In this document: piece by piece, positions 44,569 to 53,511 of the stretch | How positions within the stretch are numbered: the first letter of the stretch is position 1 | Layout: each line of letters begins with the position of its first letter | NCBI RefSeq assembly: GCF_002904165.1 | Contig: NZ_CVTD020000024.1 | Coordinates: 96,001 to 160,000, forward strand | Direction: 5' to 3' | DNA length: 64,000 nt | Origin: Herbinix hemicellulosilytica | GTDB lineage: Bacteria; Bacillota; Clostridia; Lachnospirales; Lachnospiraceae | Notes under the pieces: model-generated | Told to the model about the DNA's origin: nothing | Databases searched by the model: none | What the model saw: the letters and a program-made list of their open reading frames with translations, nothing else | Program-made: the position numbers and the translations under genes

Positions 44569-45327
44569 CTAGCTGTAATATAAACAAATATTTTTTCCGC
44601 AGTAATTCTGCACATCAATATTCATTCCGTATATATCGTACAGTACCCCGCTTTGTATTATCTGGCATGTGTCCCCTTGTTTTATTATCTTGCCGTCCTT
44701 CATGGCTACTACATAATCCGCATAGCAGGATACGAAATTTATATCATGGATAACAACCATAATAGTCTTTCCCAGTTCTCCGACCAGCCTTTTTAACACT
44801 TTCATTATTTTTACCGAGTGCTTCATATCAAGATTGTTAAGCGGCTCATCAAGAAAAATATATTCCGTATCCTGGGCTATTACCATGGCTATATAAGCCA
44901 TCTGTCTTTGACCTCCGCTTAGCTCATCAAGGTATCTGTTCTGCAGCTCCTTAAGCCCCATATACTCCAGGGCCTTATCTATGTGCCTTATGTCTTCATC
45001 ATTAAGCCGTCCTTTTGAATATGGGAAACGGCCAAAGGATACCAACTCCCGAACAGTCAGGCGGATATTCAGGAAATTGGACTGCTTTAATATAGACAAC
45101 CGTTTGGACAGCTCGTTGCTCTTCCAGTCTTTCAGCTCTTTATCATCAATATATACTTCTCCGTCGTCTTTTTTTAAGGTTCTGCATATCATGGATATCA
45201 AGGTACTTTTGCCTGCACCGTTGCTGCCGATGAAGGCAATAATCTTTCCCTTGGGAATATCCAAATCTACACTGTCCACAACCTTTTTGTCACCATATAT
45301 CTTTGTTATGTTTCTTACCGCTATCAT
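44569..45327 (-). CDS. Iron-siderophore ABC transporter, ATPase
   Basis: A 252-residue FepC/YclP-type ATPase. Walker A is GSNGAGKST, the signature LSGGQRQ, Walker B YIFLDEP and the switch IHDINF. Its ATG overlaps the permease stop as ATGA, so it is translationally coupled. It powers import through the two FecCD permeases encoded upstream. Confidence 0.95.
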   Translation of the reverse strand: MIAVRNITKIYGDKKVVDSVDLDIPKGKIIAFIGSNGAGKSTLISMICRTLKKDDGEVYIDDKELKDWKSNELSKRLSILKQSNFLNIRLTVRELVSFGRFPYSKGRLNDEDIRHIDKALEYMGLKELQNRYLDELSGGQRQMAYIAMVIAQDTEYIFLDEPLNNLDMKHSVKIMKVLKRLVGELGKTIMVVIHDINFVSCYADYVVAMKDGKIIKQGDTCQIIQSGVLYDIYGMNIDVQNYCGKNICLYYS

Positions 45328-46295
45328 CGCTTTCTCTCCTTTAACATAAGGTACAGGAAGTAGATACCTCCGATAAAATTAATAATTACACTCATTGTAG
45401 TTTCAAACTTGAATATCCTTTCGGTGACTAAAAGCCCACCGGTCAAAAACAGAATACCCAGAAACGTAGTTCCAAAGCTTAAGCTTCTGTGTGAATATGT
45501 GCCCAGCATATGCCTTGCCAGATTAACAATCAATATACCAAGGAAAGTTATCGGCCCGACCAGTGCAGTTGAAACTGAAACCAAGACTGCACAAATGATT
45601 AATGTCTTTAATATCAGCTTCTTATAATCAACACCCAGGCTGATTGCATTTTCCGGACCCAAAAGCAGTACGTCCAGATAGGGTAAGTCCTTTACGGATA
45701 TGATGCAGACCAAAATTATGATAAGTATACTTATCCCTACTAAATTGGAGTTAATATTGTTAAAGCTTGCAAACATTCTTCCCTGCAATACCGCAAATTC
45801 ATTCGGATCCAAAAGTACCTGCATAAAGGTAGCCATTCCGTTAAAAAGGCTTCCCATAATCATACCCGTAAGGATCAGAAAATACACATTTTTGCTGCTG
45901 CCACGAAAAAGCAGCAAAAATAAAATGCAGGCAGCAAATATCATTAATCCGACACAGATAATAAAGTGCTTATAGCCAATCATTTGCGACAGAGTTTGTG
46001 AACCGGCAACAAATATAATAAAAGTCTGAATAAACAGATACAGCGAATCCAAACCCATTACGCTTGGTGTTAAGATATGGTTGTTTGTTACCGTCTGAAA
46101 AATGAGGGAGGAATATCCGATACCATAACTGACTATAATAACCGCGAGAATCTTTGTTATTCTTCTGGGCATGAAAAAATGAAAGTTTTTAGGAGTAAGC
46201 CCCGGCAACAAAAATGCCGCAATCAGCATTATATCCAGAAGAAGCAGAAGGATTATGACTTTTTTGCTTTTTTTGTCTTTTAAGATGTACTCCAC
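45324..46295 (-). CDS. Iron-siderophore ABC transporter, permease 2 (FecCD family)
   Basis: A 323-residue integral membrane protein with about nine to ten transmembrane helices and the FecCD block STALVGPITFLGILIVNLARHMLGTYSHR near the C-terminus. The GTG start at 46295 follows AGGAGGAAGAA and overlaps the preceding permease by 16 bases. Paired with the other permease it forms the channel (YclO-like). Confidence 0.93.
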   Translation of the reverse strand: MEYILKDKKSKKVIILLLLLDIMLIAAFLLPGLTPKNFHFFMPRRITKILAVIIVSYGIGYSSLIFQTVTNNHILTPSVMGLDSLYLFIQTFIIFVAGSQTLSQMIGYKHFIICVGLMIFAACILFLLLFRGSSKNVYFLILTGMIMGSLFNGMATFMQVLLDPNEFAVLQGRMFASFNNINSNLVGISILIIILVCIISVKDLPYLDVLLLGPENAISLGVDYKKLILKTLIICAVLVSVSTALVGPITFLGILIVNLARHMLGTYSHRSLSFGTTFLGILFLTGGLLVTERIFKFETTMSVIINFIGGIYFLYLMLKERKR

Positions 46296-47266
46296 TTCTT
46301 CTTCCTCCTAAACAGTAAAGCTAAAAACATAATGCTGCCCACAATGCTGACTATAAGGCTGATGGAAATCTCATAGGGGAATATAATTACCCTTCCAATC
46401 ATGTCACATATCAATAAAAACAGTGCCCCGAATAATGCAGTGACAGGCAGTGAATTTCTTAAGTTGTCTCCCATCATCATGGAAACAATATTGGGAATAA
46501 TAATGCCGACAAAGGAAATGCTTCCTACCGTTACGACCACGGTGGATGTAATAACCGCAACTATAACCATACCCAAAAGAACAATCGCCTTATAATTTAC
46601 TCCCAGGCTTTTTGAGAAACTTTCTCCCATACCTGCGATAGTAAGTTTATTGGCATAAATATAAGCTATAAACAAAAACGGTATCCCCAGATATAAAAGC
46701 TCATATCTGCCCTTAATTACCAGAGAAAAGTTTCCCTGCAGCCAGGACGACATATTCTGTATAATATCAAACCTGTAGGCAATAAAACTTGTTATGGCAC
46801 TTATAACATTTCCCAGCATCATACCTACCAAAGGTACAATCATGGCATTTTTAAATTTCATAGTTTGCAGTATCTGCATAAAAATAAGAGTTCCAAACAA
46901 CGAACATATAAAGGCAATCAGCATTTTAAACAGTTTCGCCTCTCCGCCGAAAAACATTATGGCTATCATTACTCCAAATCTGCTCCACTCCATTGTTCCT
47001 GCGGTCGAAGGGGAAACAAACTTGTTATCGGTAATAGTTTGCATGATAAGACCTGATATACTAAGACTGGCTCCGGTCACCAAAATACTTATAAGTCTTG
47101 GAAACCTGCTGATAATTGCCAGTTTGATGTCCTCACCGTTTCGGGTAAATAGGCCCAAAAGGCTAAAATCCTTTACTCCCAAGGTGAGGGAATAGACAGA
47201 AGCTGCAATCAGGATAATTAGCCAAAACAGCTTCCTATGTAGCAAATTAGAAATCTTAAGATTCAT
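46280..47266 (-). CDS. Iron-siderophore ABC transporter, permease 1 (FecCD family)
   Basis: A permease of about 328 residues with ten hydrophobic segments and the signature TVGSISFVGIIIPNIVSMMMGDNLR. It is first in the operon (YclN-like). The start is ATG 47266, 5 bases after GGAGG. The GTG two codons upstream is part of the ribosome site. A promoter with an overlapping Fur-like box lies upstream at 47311-47345. Confidence 0.93.
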   Translation of the reverse strand: MNLKISNLLHRKLFWLIILIAASVYSLTLGVKDFSLLGLFTRNGEDIKLAIISRFPRLISILVTGASLSISGLIMQTITDNKFVSPSTAGTMEWSRFGVMIAIMFFGGEAKLFKMLIAFICSLFGTLIFMQILQTMKFKNAMIVPLVGMMLGNVISAITSFIAYRFDIIQNMSSWLQGNFSLVIKGRYELLYLGIPFLFIAYIYANKLTIAGMGESFSKSLGVNYKAIVLLGMVIVAVITSTVVVTVGSISFVGIIIPNIVSMMMGDNLRNSLPVTALFGALFLLICDMIGRVIIFPYEISISLIVSIVGSIMFLALLFRRKKKWSTS

Positions 47267-47310
47267 TATCACCTCCGGCTGATATGCATATCACTTTTAA
47301 GTCCTGCAAT

Positions 47311-47345
47311 AATGTAACATAAATGAGAATGAATGTCAATATCAA
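47311..47345 (-). promoter_or_regulatory. Promoter with Fur-like box, siderophore operon
   Basis: On the minus strand TTGACA (47339-47334), 17 bases and TACATT (47316-47311). The stretch TGATATTGACATTCATTCTC covering the -35 resembles a Fur box (GATAATGATAATCATTATC). The rest of 47346-47600 shows no gene. Confidence 0.7.
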
Positions 47346-47603
47346 TAATATGTTATAATTTTAACAATTATATGTAAATTAACAGGCTGATACTTGTCCA
47401 CTTACCGGAATCTAGTTTCTAGAATCATTCAATTCATTATAAATTTTAAATATTATACACTTTAGCCCAAATGACAAATCAGCTTGGCAGGCTAGTGATA
47501 TTCCGTGTAGCTTTTTGCTTGTTTAAGAGTCAAAAAATATTAAACGTTATAGAGCAGCCAAAAAGTTATTAAGTGTAATTTGAATTGACACTGGAAAATA
47601 AGC

Positions 47604-47651
47604 AAAAAAATACCGCTTTATATGATGAATTTAATTCATCACAAAAAGCGG
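47604..47651 (-). terminator. Terminator of the LacI-ribokinase gene
   Basis: CCGCTTT...GATGAATTTAATTCATC...AAAAGCGG (47613-47651) forms a long hairpin, followed on the minus strand by TATTTTTTT, 44 bases after the stop. Confidence 0.9.
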
Positions 47652-47694
47652 CATATTAATATGTATAATTAATTTTTGTAAGCCATTGGTCCGA

Positions 47695-49620
47695 TTATTG
47701 TACCTGCTGCAGGCTGTTCATATAGAGTGCGTTAATATCCTCTTTGTATATATCCAGGCCGACCCTGTCTACCATGGCAGGCTGTACGCCCTGTCTTGTT
47801 ATGCTGATACCTGCAGCATAAGTGGCAAAACATATAGAGTATATGATGTCATTTTCTTCGCTTAAGCATACGGCAAGGGCGCTTATAAATGCGTCAGCCG
47901 CACCGGTAGTGTCCACAGGGTGGAAATCGGCTGCCGGAAAATACATTGAATATTTTTCATTACGAAGATAGCAGCCTTTTTCGCCTAAGGTGACTATGAC
48001 ATTTTTAACACCTTTTTTTAGAAGGGCTTCGGCTTTTTCCTCAATTGATGTGTCGTCCGGAATAAGCTGCTTAAGTTCCTTCTCGTTAGGTATAAAATAA
48101 TCAATGTTATTTAGCAGGCTGTCACTGATTTTTTCGACTGAAGAAGGTTTCAAAATAACCTCCACATTCTTTTTCTTGCATTTCTTAATGGCGTATGCGG
48201 CTGTTTGCTCTGATATCTCCAGATTGAGCAGGCAATATTTTGCGTCGTCCAAAAGATGCTCAAACTGTTTTATCTGGGCATTGTCCAACTTTTCGTTGGC
48301 TCCGGAATATATTACAATCGTACTTTTTCCGTCGGCGGCAACGTTAATATACGCCTTACCCGTTGGTATGGAATCGTCAAAAACAACCCCGTCCGTCTTT
48401 ACACCGCTGTTTAGAAGGCTGTTATATATCTCTTTGCCGTCACTGTCATTTCCCAGGCGCCCTATCATATAAACCTGTCCGCCCAGTTTTCCGGCTCCTA
48501 CTGCCTGGTTGGCGCCTTTTCCGCCGGGCAGCATAACAATACTACTTGACCTGATGGTTTCTCCGTCCGTTGGGATATTTGATACATTTATCATGCAGTC
48601 CATGTTCATGCTGCCGACTACGACCAGCTTCCCGCCCTGTTTATGGTTAATCGGCACATCAACGCTGTTTCTGATTATAACTTTTGCTTCAATCTTTTTC
48701 CTGCATTCATGTACAGGCTTCTTGCCTTCAATAATATGAATTAAACTTTCCACGGATGTTTTCCCGATTTCTGACGGAGATATACTGACTGCTGTCAATT
48801 TTGGCTTCATTTTATCGGCAAGTCTGCTGTCTCTGGCGCTAATTACTGACACCTTGCCGGGTATCATATCCCCCCGTTCCCTAAGCCTGCCATATAAAAT
48901 ATTTCCTATCTCCGCATCGGTACATAAAATTGCCGTAACGTCATTATTAAGGCACCTGTCAATTCCTATGTTTATTATATCTTCATCCGTACCCCTGAAT
49001 ATCCATTCTTTTCTCGGGGACAGAAAGCTTTCTTTAAAAGCCCGGTAATACCCTTCTTCGATTCCGGTATCCTTTTCCGTGAGCAATGCGCCGATTTTAT
49101 AATGCCCTTTCTTAATCAGGCAGTTTGTTGCCAGATACCCTAGATCGCTCATTTCATAATAGATATCGGCGGTTTTTCTTTGCCGTGAAGGCACTTTATG
49201 GTCAAATATGCATACTGCCGGCACACCTGAGCCGTTAAAAATGTCCTCGTCCTGATAAACGGCAATAATACCGTCTACACCTTTGTTTTCCATGACTTTC
49301 ATGTACTTTACGGCTTTATCCCTGCTGCCGTCCGTATTGCAGACCATTATACTGTAACCGTTGTCCGCCGCTGTTCTTTCAATGCCGTAAAGAATATCCT
49401 GGACTCCATAAGCATCCGCAGTTAAAATAACTCCGATAATGTTAGTCTTTGGAGAAACACTTTTTATTACTTTTGAATACGGGACATATTGGTACTCCTT
49501 GATTACTTCCAATACCCTTTTTCTGGTTTCGGCGCTTATATCCTGATCCTTGTTATGTAATATTTTCGATACCGTTGATGGTGAAACCCCGCATATTTTG
49601 GCTATATCTCTTATGTTCAT
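47695..49620 (-). CDS. LacI-family regulator fused to ribokinase
   Basis: A 641-residue fusion. Residues 1-55 are a LacI helix-turn-helix (IRDIAKICGVSPSTVSKILHNKDQDISAETRKRVLEVI). Residues 60-325 are a periplasmic-binding-like sensor domain. Residues 328-635 are a complete PfkB ribokinase with GGKGANQAVGAGKLGG, NEKEL and DTTGAADAF, where the catalytic Asp is kept and one anion-hole Gly is Ala. No frameshift lies between the parts. GGGGGTG precedes the ATG. It lies beside the nucleoside salvage operon but has its own terminator. A repressor that also phosphorylates ribose could sense flux. This role is inferred. Confidence 0.92.
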   Translation of the reverse strand: MNIRDIAKICGVSPSTVSKILHNKDQDISAETRKRVLEVIKEYQYVPYSKVIKSVSPKTNIIGVILTADAYGVQDILYGIERTAADNGYSIMVCNTDGSRDKAVKYMKVMENKGVDGIIAVYQDEDIFNGSGVPAVCIFDHKVPSRQRKTADIYYEMSDLGYLATNCLIKKGHYKIGALLTEKDTGIEEGYYRAFKESFLSPRKEWIFRGTDEDIINIGIDRCLNNDVTAILCTDAEIGNILYGRLRERGDMIPGKVSVISARDSRLADKMKPKLTAVSISPSEIGKTSVESLIHIIEGKKPVHECRKKIEAKVIIRNSVDVPINHKQGGKLVVVGSMNMDCMINVSNIPTDGETIRSSSIVMLPGGKGANQAVGAGKLGGQVYMIGRLGNDSDGKEIYNSLLNSGVKTDGVVFDDSIPTGKAYINVAADGKSTIVIYSGANEKLDNAQIKQFEHLLDDAKYCLLNLEISEQTAAYAIKKCKKKNVEVILKPSSVEKISDSLLNNIDYFIPNEKELKQLIPDDTSIEEKAEALLKKGVKNVIVTLGEKGCYLRNEKYSMYFPAADFHPVDTTGAADAFISALAVCLSEENDIIYSICFATYAAGISITRQGVQPAMVDRVGLDIYKEDINALYMNSLQQVQ

Positions 49621-49705
49621 TGCTTTTCACCCCCTTTTGTCATATCTAAAATTACAATACTTGCATATATTATCTATTTTTTATAAAAAAAATGCAATAT
49701 TAATT

Positions 49706-49769
49706 AAAGCATCTTGTTATGCGGACTAATTTCCCCGACTGTAAAATTAAGCCGCATAAAAGATGCTTT
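49706..49769 (-). terminator. Terminator of the nucleoside operon
   Basis: AAAGCATCTTgtTATGCGG (from 49706) pairs with GCCGCATAAaAGATGCTTT (to 49769), about 12 bases after the last gene. The minus strand is T-rich further on. Confidence 0.75.
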
Positions 49770-49780
49770 ATGCAAAGTCC

Positions 49781-50788
49781 TTAGACTTCCTTTCCGATTA
49801 TTGTATTCACAAATAAATCCATAAACTCCTTGCCCTTTATGCTCTTGGCTATTACGGTATTTTTATGCTCCCGCATTTTATTCTTTATAATTTGCCTTCC
49901 GAAATATGCAACTGTCTGTCCGCGAGATATCTTACCTTCCAGTTCCACGTCAACAAATACCTCTTCTGTATACTCGCATAATTCGGGATAGGCAGCAAGC
50001 GCAAGAGTAATTACATCATCCATCGGGAAACCGCCCAGTTGGAAAAACTCACGCCACAAATCGATATATATCGGAAATTTGTCCGTTATAAAATCTATTA
50101 CTTTTCCCTTGCCGCCATAAGTTAAATCCGCAAGATGGTCTCTTGTCAGCATTCCGTCGGCAAAGCGGTTATTTTCACATACATCCAAAGGAACAAGGGT
50201 AATTTTCATATCCGAATTCAATACTATTTTAGCCGCTTCCGGATCAGCCCAGATATTATACTCAGTAACCGGTGTAATATTTCCGTAAATGTTGAAGGCT
50301 CCCCCAAGGATATAAGCCCTCTTTACCTTACTTGCAATAGAAGGATCGTCAAGTAATGCCTGTGCAATATTTGTGAGCGGTCCTGTCGTAACCAGAGTGA
50401 TTTCACCCGGCCGCTCATTAAAGGATTTTATAAGAAACTCCTTGGCGCTTATAGGTTCGGGCTTTCTTACAGGAGTCGGGGCTTTTTCATTGAATTTATC
50501 CAGCCTGTCGCCAAACTTCCATCTAAGCTCCTCGTCAAAATTTACGGGATCTCCTTCATCATCGGATTTTCTGGGAGAAAGCATTTTATCGGCACCTGCG
50601 TATACGGGTATATTTTTTCCGGTAAGCTCTACCGTATTAAGCGCTACATTAACTGCCTGTTCAATGCTTCCGCAGGCTCCGTTTACCGTCGTAACTCCAA
50701 GCAGATTGATTTTCGGATTTAACGCGCCAAATATAACCGCGAGTATATCATCACCCACGGAATCTATATCAAGAATAACATCAACCAT
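49781..50788 (-). CDS. Nucleoside hydrolase, second copy
   Basis: A protein of about 335 residues of the inosine-uridine nucleoside hydrolase family, which cleaves ribonucleosides to base and ribose. The Ca-binding DIDSVGDD near the N-terminus replaces the common DxDxGxDD with a Ser-Val insert. TTGPLTNIAQAL, the GGAFNIYGNITPVTEYNIWADPEAA block and the C-terminal DDV are present. The start is ATG 50788, 6 bases after AGAGGTG. It is last in the nucleoside operon. Specificity may differ from the first copy at 51578. Confidence 0.9.
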   Translation of the reverse strand: MVDVILDIDSVGDDILAVIFGALNPKINLLGVTTVNGACGSIEQAVNVALNTVELTGKNIPVYAGADKMLSPRKSDDEGDPVNFDEELRWKFGDRLDKFNEKAPTPVRKPEPISAKEFLIKSFNERPGEITLVTTGPLTNIAQALLDDPSIASKVKRAYILGGAFNIYGNITPVTEYNIWADPEAAKIVLNSDMKITLVPLDVCENNRFADGMLTRDHLADLTYGGKGKVIDFITDKFPIYIDLWREFFQLGGFPMDDVITLALAAYPELCEYTEEVFVDVELEGKISRGQTVAYFGRQIIKNKMREHKNTVIAKSIKGKEFMDLFVNTIIGKEV

Positions 50789-50860
50789 AGTATTCACCTC
50801 TTTTTTATAGTCCGGAATTTACAGGCATAATGCCGGTAAAACTTCCGGGCTGATACATTA

Positions 50861-51487
50861 TTATTTCGTACCGATTACTTTATCAGTAACTTTGTATACA
50901 TAAGGCCTTACAAACTGTACCACCGGACCTGTAAGGAAAGCAGCAACCAATGTACCTATACCTACGGTACCACCAAGCAAATATCCTACTACTACAAATG
51001 TAACATCACCGACTATACGGACTATTCTGTAAGGGAATTTGGTTTTATCGCTAATTATTTCGGAAACCAAATCTATGGCTCCTACTCCAAGATCGGCTCT
51101 TATATATGTAGCAATACCTATTCCCATAATTACGCAACCTACAAGTATCATTATAATTCTTACTGCCAGGTTAAGTTCTCCTGTAATTACAGAGTCAAGT
51201 ATAAATGACATCACGTCTGCGGTGTATCCTATGCCGAATATGGCAAGCAGAGTGGATATGTTAAGATAGGATTTATCCACGAAAAATACTATTACAAGTA
51301 TAATAACATTGGTAAGAGCAGAAGCCGTACCATAGCTTATGTTAAATACATTTCCAAGCCCTAATTCAAGTACACTGGCGGGATCAACCCCCAACTGGCT
51401 GTATAAAAATATACCTACTCCGATACCGCAAATCATAAGTCCTACTATAGCAACAAAAATTCTTCTAAGTAAATGATCCTTTTTCAC
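50861..51487 (-). CDS. YczE/YyaS/YitT-family membrane protein
   Basis: A 208-residue protein with five or six hydrophobic helices. The repeated pattern IGVGIFLYSQLGVDPASVL and IGIATYIRADLGVGAIDLVSE is typical of YczE/YitT proteins of unknown function. The start is GTG behind AGGAGA. Its place between two nucleoside hydrolases suggests a role in transport of nucleosides or released bases, though nothing in the sequence proves this. Confidence 0.8.
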   Translation of the reverse strand: MKKDHLLRRIFVAIVGLMICGIGVGIFLYSQLGVDPASVLELGLGNVFNISYGTASALTNVIILVIVFFVDKSYLNISTLLAIFGIGYTADVMSFILDSVITGELNLAVRIIMILVGCVIMGIGIATYIRADLGVGAIDLVSEIISDKTKFPYRIVRIVGDVTFVVVGYLLGGTVGIGTLVAAFLTGPVVQFVRPYVYKVTDKVIGTK

Positions 51488-51524
51488 AGTATATCTCCTC
51501 TTACTTCTAATGTCTGTTCATGTA

Positions 51525-51561
51525 ATTGCGAAACTCAAGCTTTGCTATAGAGTTTCGCAAT
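51525..51561 (-). promoter_or_regulatory. Intercistronic hairpin in the nucleoside operon
   Basis: ATTGCGAAACTC (51525-51536) and GAGTTTCGCAAT (51550-51561) form a perfect 12-bp stem between the first nucleoside hydrolase and the yczE-like gene. No T-run follows. It may stabilise or process the mRNA. Confidence 0.7.
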
Positions 51562-51577
51562 GAATTAATTATGTTAT

Positions 51578-52537
51578 TTAATTTAGAGCCTTCATAGCTT
51601 CAAAGAAGTACTCTACATATTTCTTCCTGTCTACATTGAATAAAACGTAGGTGTTCTTGTCCACCTTTTCTCCGAATATCTTTTCTTTATAGCCGATTGT
51701 ATCTACCACTGTCATTCCTGTGGTAAGCTCACCGGTTACTTCTACATCAACATTGCATTGTACACCTGTAAATATTTCAGGATGGATTAATGCGGCGATA
51801 GCAGTCGGGTCATGCAGGGTGCATCCGGGGAAGCCTTCCACTTCATAATGGTATTTGCTGAAGAAGTCTATAAGCTCTGCGGCAAATACCGAAATTTCAT
51901 TGCCCTGAGCCCTTAAAATTTCGTTTTCTTCTCTTGTGACGTAAGCCTTATGGGTAACATCAAGGCCCGACATGATAATTGGTAAGCCGGAATTGAATAC
52001 TACCTTGGCAGCCTCCGGATCAGCCCATATGTTGTATTCGGCTGCCGGTGTCCAGTTGCCCATATAAGCTCCGCCGCCCATAATTGAAAGTCTTTCGATT
52101 TTTTCTTTAAGGTCAGGTCTTACTATAAGCAGGGTTGCTATATTAGTAAGCGGACCGATCGGTACCAGCGTAATCTTTTCATCGGATTCTTCTATGGTTT
52201 TTATCAGCAATTCCAATGCGCTAAGATTACTTGGCTCAAAACCGCACTCCGGCAGTATCGGCCCTTCAAGGCCTGAGCTTCCGTGAACAACCTCGCCGCC
52301 TACGGTAAGCTTTCTGATTAGGGGCTTATCGGCTCCTTTTGCGACCGGAATGTCGTATCTGCGGGCCTTTGTCAGTACCTTTATTGCATTTGTGGTCACC
52401 TTTTCAATAGTCTGGTTGCCCGCAACCGTTGTCACGGCTTTAAGCTCCAGCTTATCGGATGCCAATGCCCACAGTATAGCCATGGCATCGTCATGACCCG
52501 GATCACAATCTATTATTATAGGGATTTTCTTACTCAT
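51578..52537 (-). CDS. Nucleoside hydrolase, first copy
   Basis: A 319-residue inosine-uridine-type nucleoside hydrolase with the classic DCDPGHDDAMAI calcium site, VPIGPLTNIATLL, MGGGAYMGNWTPAAEYNIWADPEAA and HDPTAIAALIHPE. It should cleave imported ribonucleosides to bases and ribose, which the adjacent ribokinases can phosphorylate. AAGGAGG precedes the ATG. It follows the two permease genes. Confidence 0.95.
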   Translation of the reverse strand: MSKKIPIIIDCDPGHDDAMAILWALASDKLELKAVTTVAGNQTIEKVTTNAIKVLTKARRYDIPVAKGADKPLIRKLTVGGEVVHGSSGLEGPILPECGFEPSNLSALELLIKTIEESDEKITLVPIGPLTNIATLLIVRPDLKEKIERLSIMGGGAYMGNWTPAAEYNIWADPEAAKVVFNSGLPIIMSGLDVTHKAYVTREENEILRAQGNEISVFAAELIDFFSKYHYEVEGFPGCTLHDPTAIAALIHPEIFTGVQCNVDVEVTGELTTGMTVVDTIGYKEKIFGEKVDKNTYVLFNVDRKKYVEYFFEAMKALN

Positions 52538-52572
52538 GATTACCTCCTTGTATTAAGTTGCGTCACCTGCAC

Positions 52573-53511
52573 TTAATTTTTGGCAAGCTGTTCGCGTTTC
52601 TTCTTGTCGGATGAACTCTTTTTGACCGAATATATAATAAGTCCTAATATGGTCACTGCATAAGGAAGCATCTGTACCAGTTCCGGTGATATTGTTGTAA
52701 TCTGGAGGGCATATGAGAGTGCTTCCGCTATGGCAAACAGCATGGCTGATAATGCGGCGCCTAACGGTGTAGAGTTTCCCATAGCATCTGCCGCCAGTGC
52801 GATAAAGCCGCGTCCCGCTGTCATGTTCTTTGAGAACCATGTAACATATCCCATGGACATGAAAGCACCTGCCATTCCACCCAAAACTCCCGAGATTCCA
52901 AGCGCTATATATCTTGTCTTTAAAAAGCTTACTCCGACGGACGAAAGTGCATTCGGTGCCTTGCCGGCTGATCTGATTCTAAGCCCTAACGGTGTTTTAT
53001 ACAGTAAAACATACACCACAAAAATCATTACCAGAGCCATATATGATACCACATTGTGGTTGGACAAAATCTCTCCTAAAACCGGAATATCCTTAATCAA
53101 AGGTATTTCCAGCGAAGGAAGCTTTCCTGAATTAAGGGCAATGGTAGTTCCCTTGTCTTTTACAACAGCATACATGAAATATACGGTACCGCCTACAGCC
53201 ATAGTATTGAAGGCTATGCATGTCAAGGCACTGTCTGCCTTAAGGCTCATGGATACATAACCAATGGCAAGTGAACAAAGAACACCCGTAATTATGGATA
53301 TCAAAAGTCCAAACCAGGGGCCAAAGCCATAAGCGCTGGCAAAAACACCTGTAAGGGCGGAAACCAGCATAACACCTTCAATACCGATATTGGTTATTCC
53401 GGCATTTGAGGTTATTACCGCACCCATTGATGCCAATATCAATGGTGTCGCCACACGAATAACTGAAAAGAAAAATCCTGTACTAAATATTGATTCAAAT
53501 ACCTGGCTCAT
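52573..53511 (-). CDS. Nucleoside ABC transporter permease 2 (NupQ/YufQ type)
   Basis: A 312-residue integral permease of the BMP-linked family, with eight or more hydrophobic helices and the NAGITNIGIEGVMLVSALTG and GKAPNALSSVGVSFLKTRY blocks. The ATG overlaps the preceding permease stop (ATGA). It pairs with the gene at 53508. Confidence 0.92.
   Translation of the reverse strand: MSQVFESIFSTGFFFSVIRVATPLILASMGAVITSNAGITNIGIEGVMLVSALTGVFASAYGFGPWFGLLISIITGVLCSLAIGYVSMSLKADSALTCIAFNTMAVGGTVYFMYAVVKDKGTTIALNSGKLPSLEIPLIKDIPVLGEILSNHNVVSYMALVMIFVVYVLLYKTPLGLRIRSAGKAPNALSSVGVSFLKTRYIALGISGVLGGMAGAFMSMGYVTWFSKNMTAGRGFIALAADAMGNSTPLGAALSAMLFAIAEALSYALQITTISPELVQMLPYAVTILGLIIYSVKKSSSDKKKREQLAKN

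Noticed and set aside
52730..53260. Plus-strand frame of 176 codons inside the permease gene
   Set aside because: It is a shadow of a clear permease on the other strand.
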